A model generated the notes under the pieces. The model was not told the origin of the DNA, searched no databases, and saw nothing but the letters and a program-made list of their open reading frames with translations. From assembly GCF_028283705.1 (NCBI RefSeq), contig NZ_JAPWKD010000032.1, forward strand, positions 558,001-622,000: a stretch of DNA of 64,000 bases. The letters run 5' to 3'. This document shows positions 62,617 through 64,000 of this stretch, one piece after another (position 1 is the stretch's first letter; every line of letters begins with the position of its first letter). The stretch is from Pantoea sp. (lineage in GTDB: Bacteria; Pseudomonadota; Gammaproteobacteria; Enterobacterales; Enterobacteriaceae). A program made the position numbers and the translations under genes.

Positions 62617-63001
62617 CGATATCTCCTGTGAGTTAGGGCTACCTCGCTTCATACCAGGCAGCAGAATGGGATGGTCAAAGGGACCGTATAAAAAGAGATG
62701 GTCATCCGGACCGCTGTTTTCAACCGATCCTGCCGAATTTTTCCAGCCGGGTTAAAATTGTGACAAACATCACGTATCGTTATTACCGGTACGTCTGCAA
62801 AACCCCGTAAAGTGATCTGTGCACAGGCTTTTCTGGAATGACAGAATATGATCGTGCTCGCCAGACCGAAGATGGATAAAATGTCGGCGCTGGTATTCCA
62901 CGACAATATAATTGCATCACCTGCACGTGACTCGCCGTCCGAATCTGATCGCCTCAGAGTACGCCCGGCAGCCACTCAGCAGCAATAATAAGAAGGTAAT
63001 C
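62617..63001. other. Divergent fxsA/aspA control region
   Basis: About 385 bp with no gene. It contains a CRP-type site (62759-62774) and should hold the promoters of both flanking genes. Confidence 0.7.
62759..62774. promoter_or_regulatory. CRP-type site upstream of aspA
   Basis: TGTGACAAACATCACG matches the CRP core TGTGA-N6-TCACA at nine of ten positions. E. coli aspA is CRP-activated, so this is a plausible activator site, about 235 bp before the aspA start. Confidence 0.6.
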
Positions 63002-64000
63002 ATGGCGAACAACATTCGTATCGAAGAAGACCTGCTAGGCATGCGTGAAGTACCTGCCGACGCCTACTACGGTGTTCATACTCTGCGTGCGATTGAAAAT
63101 TTCTATATCAGTAACAGTAAAATCAGTGACATACCCGAATTCGTTCGCGGTATGGTGATGGTAAAGAAAGCCGCCGCCCTTGCTAATAAAGAGCTGCAAA
63201 CCATCCCGCGCAATATCGCCAATACCATTATTCAGGCCTGCGATGAGGTACTGAACAATGGCAAATGCATGGACCAGTTCCCGGTTGACGTCTACCAGGG
63301 CGGTGCCGGTACCTCCGTCAACATGAACACCAACGAAGTGCTGGCCAACATCGGTCTGGAACTGATGGGGCACCATAAAGGTGACTACCAGTATCTGAAC
63401 CCTAACGATCACGTGAATAAGTGTCAGTCTACCAACGATGCTTACCCCACCGGTTTCCGTATCGCCGTTTACACCTCCATCCTGAAACTGATTGATGCTA
63501 TCAATCAACTGGGTGAAGGCTTCCAGCGCAAAGCGGTCGAGTTCGAAAATATTCTGAAGATGGGCCGTACCCAGTTGCAGGATGCCGTGCCGATGACCCT
63601 CGGTCAGGAGTTTCATGCCTTCAACGTGCTGCTGAATGAAGAGACGCGCAGCGTCCTGCGTACGGCGGAACTGTTGCTGGAAGTGAACCTTGGCGCAACC
63701 GCCATTGGTACACGTCTGAACACGCCTGACGGCTACCAGCAGCTGGCTGTGCAGCGTCTGGCGGAAGTCAGTAACCTCCCGGTGGTCCCGGCGGAAGATC
63801 TGATTGAAGCCACCTCAGACTGCGGTGCCTACGTCATGGTGCATTCATCTCTGAAACGCCTGGCGGTGAAACTGTCGAAAATCTGTAACGACCTGCGCCT
63901 GCTGTCATCGGGTCCTCGCGCCGGTCTGAACGAGATCAACCTGCCTGAACTGCAAGCCGGTTCATCCATCATGCCAGCCAAAGTCAACCCGGTGGTGCCG
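63002..64000 (+). CDS. aspA: Aspartate ammonia-lyase AspA (cut by window end)
   Basis: The first 333 codons of the fumarase/aspartase-family enzyme that deaminates aspartate to fumarate and ammonia. The frame is open to the window edge. It starts MANNIRIEEDLLGMREVPADAYYGVHT and ends in the catalytic signature GSSIMPAKVNPVVP (about 320-333). About 145 residues of the usual 478 are missing beyond the edge. It is divergent from fxsA, as in E. coli. Confidence 0.96.
   Translation, partial: MANNIRIEEDLLGMREVPADAYYGVHTLRAIENFYISNSKISDIPEFVRGMVMVKKAAALANKELQTIPRNIANTIIQACDEVLNNGKCMDQFPVDVYQGGAGTSVNMNTNEVLANIGLELMGHHKGDYQYLNPNDHVNKCQSTNDAYPTGFRIAVYTSILKLIDAINQLGEGFQRKAVEFENILKMGRTQLQDAVPMTLGQEFHAFNVLLNEETRSVLRTAELLLEVNLGATAIGTRLNTPDGYQQLAVQRLAEVSNLPVVPAEDLIEATSDCGAYVMVHSSLKRLAVKLSKICNDLRLLSSGPRAGLNEINLPELQAGSSIMPAKVNPVVP

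Noticed and set aside
1..64000. CRISPR arrays, insertion sequences, prophage genes, rRNA or tRNA genes
   Set aside because: None was seen: no regularly spaced direct repeats, no transposase or integrase frame, and no cloverleaf that I could recognise by eye.

Overview
The window is a stretch of enterobacterial chromosome. Most genes read as close relatives of E. coli K-12 proteins in E. coli order. The mix of a complete enterobactin locus, an E. coli-type rpoN/mla/lpt core and several missing neighbours (no yhbE, elbB, yhcC or gltD where E. coli has them) suggests Erwiniaceae, most likely Pantoea or a near relative. That assignment is an inference from gene content, not a database match.

Layout. 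1-14880: catecholate siderophore (enterobactin) locus: fes (partial), ybdZ, entF, then fepC-fepG-fepD on the minus strand, entS, fepB (minus) and entC-entE-entB-entA-entH. Two Fur-box-like sites lie in the two divergent control regions. 14875-17739: a large AT-rich minus-strand gene for a 954-residue SET-domain protein with repeated C-terminal modules; it looks foreign and is the least familiar gene here. 18010-21766: obgE, rpmA, rplU (minus), ispB and sfsB (plus). 21833-26619: murA, ibaG and mlaB-C-D-E-F (minus). 26846-34856: yrbG-kdsD-kdsC-lptC-lptA-lptB-rpoN-hpf-ptsN-rapZ-ptsO (plus). 34862-38816: mtgA, a 760-bp gene-free stretch, the ArcZ small RNA (plus) and arcB (minus).

39724-47080: an 1843-residue GltB-like glutamate synthase followed not by gltD but by a CysJ-like diflavin reductase. 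47296-49089: secreted GH18 chitinase. 49168-51462: sspB, sspA, rpsI, rplM (minus). 51699-56045: zapE (minus), zapG, degQ, degS (plus). 56133-59779: epmA, entericidin pair ecnB/ecnA, efp (minus), epmB (plus) and a YjeI-like lipoprotein (minus), so the EF-P modification genes epmA and epmB flank efp. 59975-61966: groEL-groES with a sigma-32-like promoter. 62164-64000: fxsA (minus) and the start of aspA (plus, cut by the window end).

How the genes work together. EntC/B/A make and activate dihydroxybenzoate, EntE/B/F with YbdZ assemble enterobactin, EntS exports it, FepB/D/G/C import its iron complex and Fes hydrolyses it. The mla and lpt/kds blocks maintain outer-membrane lipid asymmetry and LPS supply. 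ptsN-rapZ-ptsO is the nitrogen PTS and RapZ regulatory block behind rpoN. ArcB and ArcZ belong to the same redox circuit. The points most worth a second look are the SET-domain gene, the GltB-like/diflavin-reductase pair, a pair of near-identical palindromic repeats at two convergent junctions, and a perfect CRP-type site in the gene-free stretch next to arcZ.
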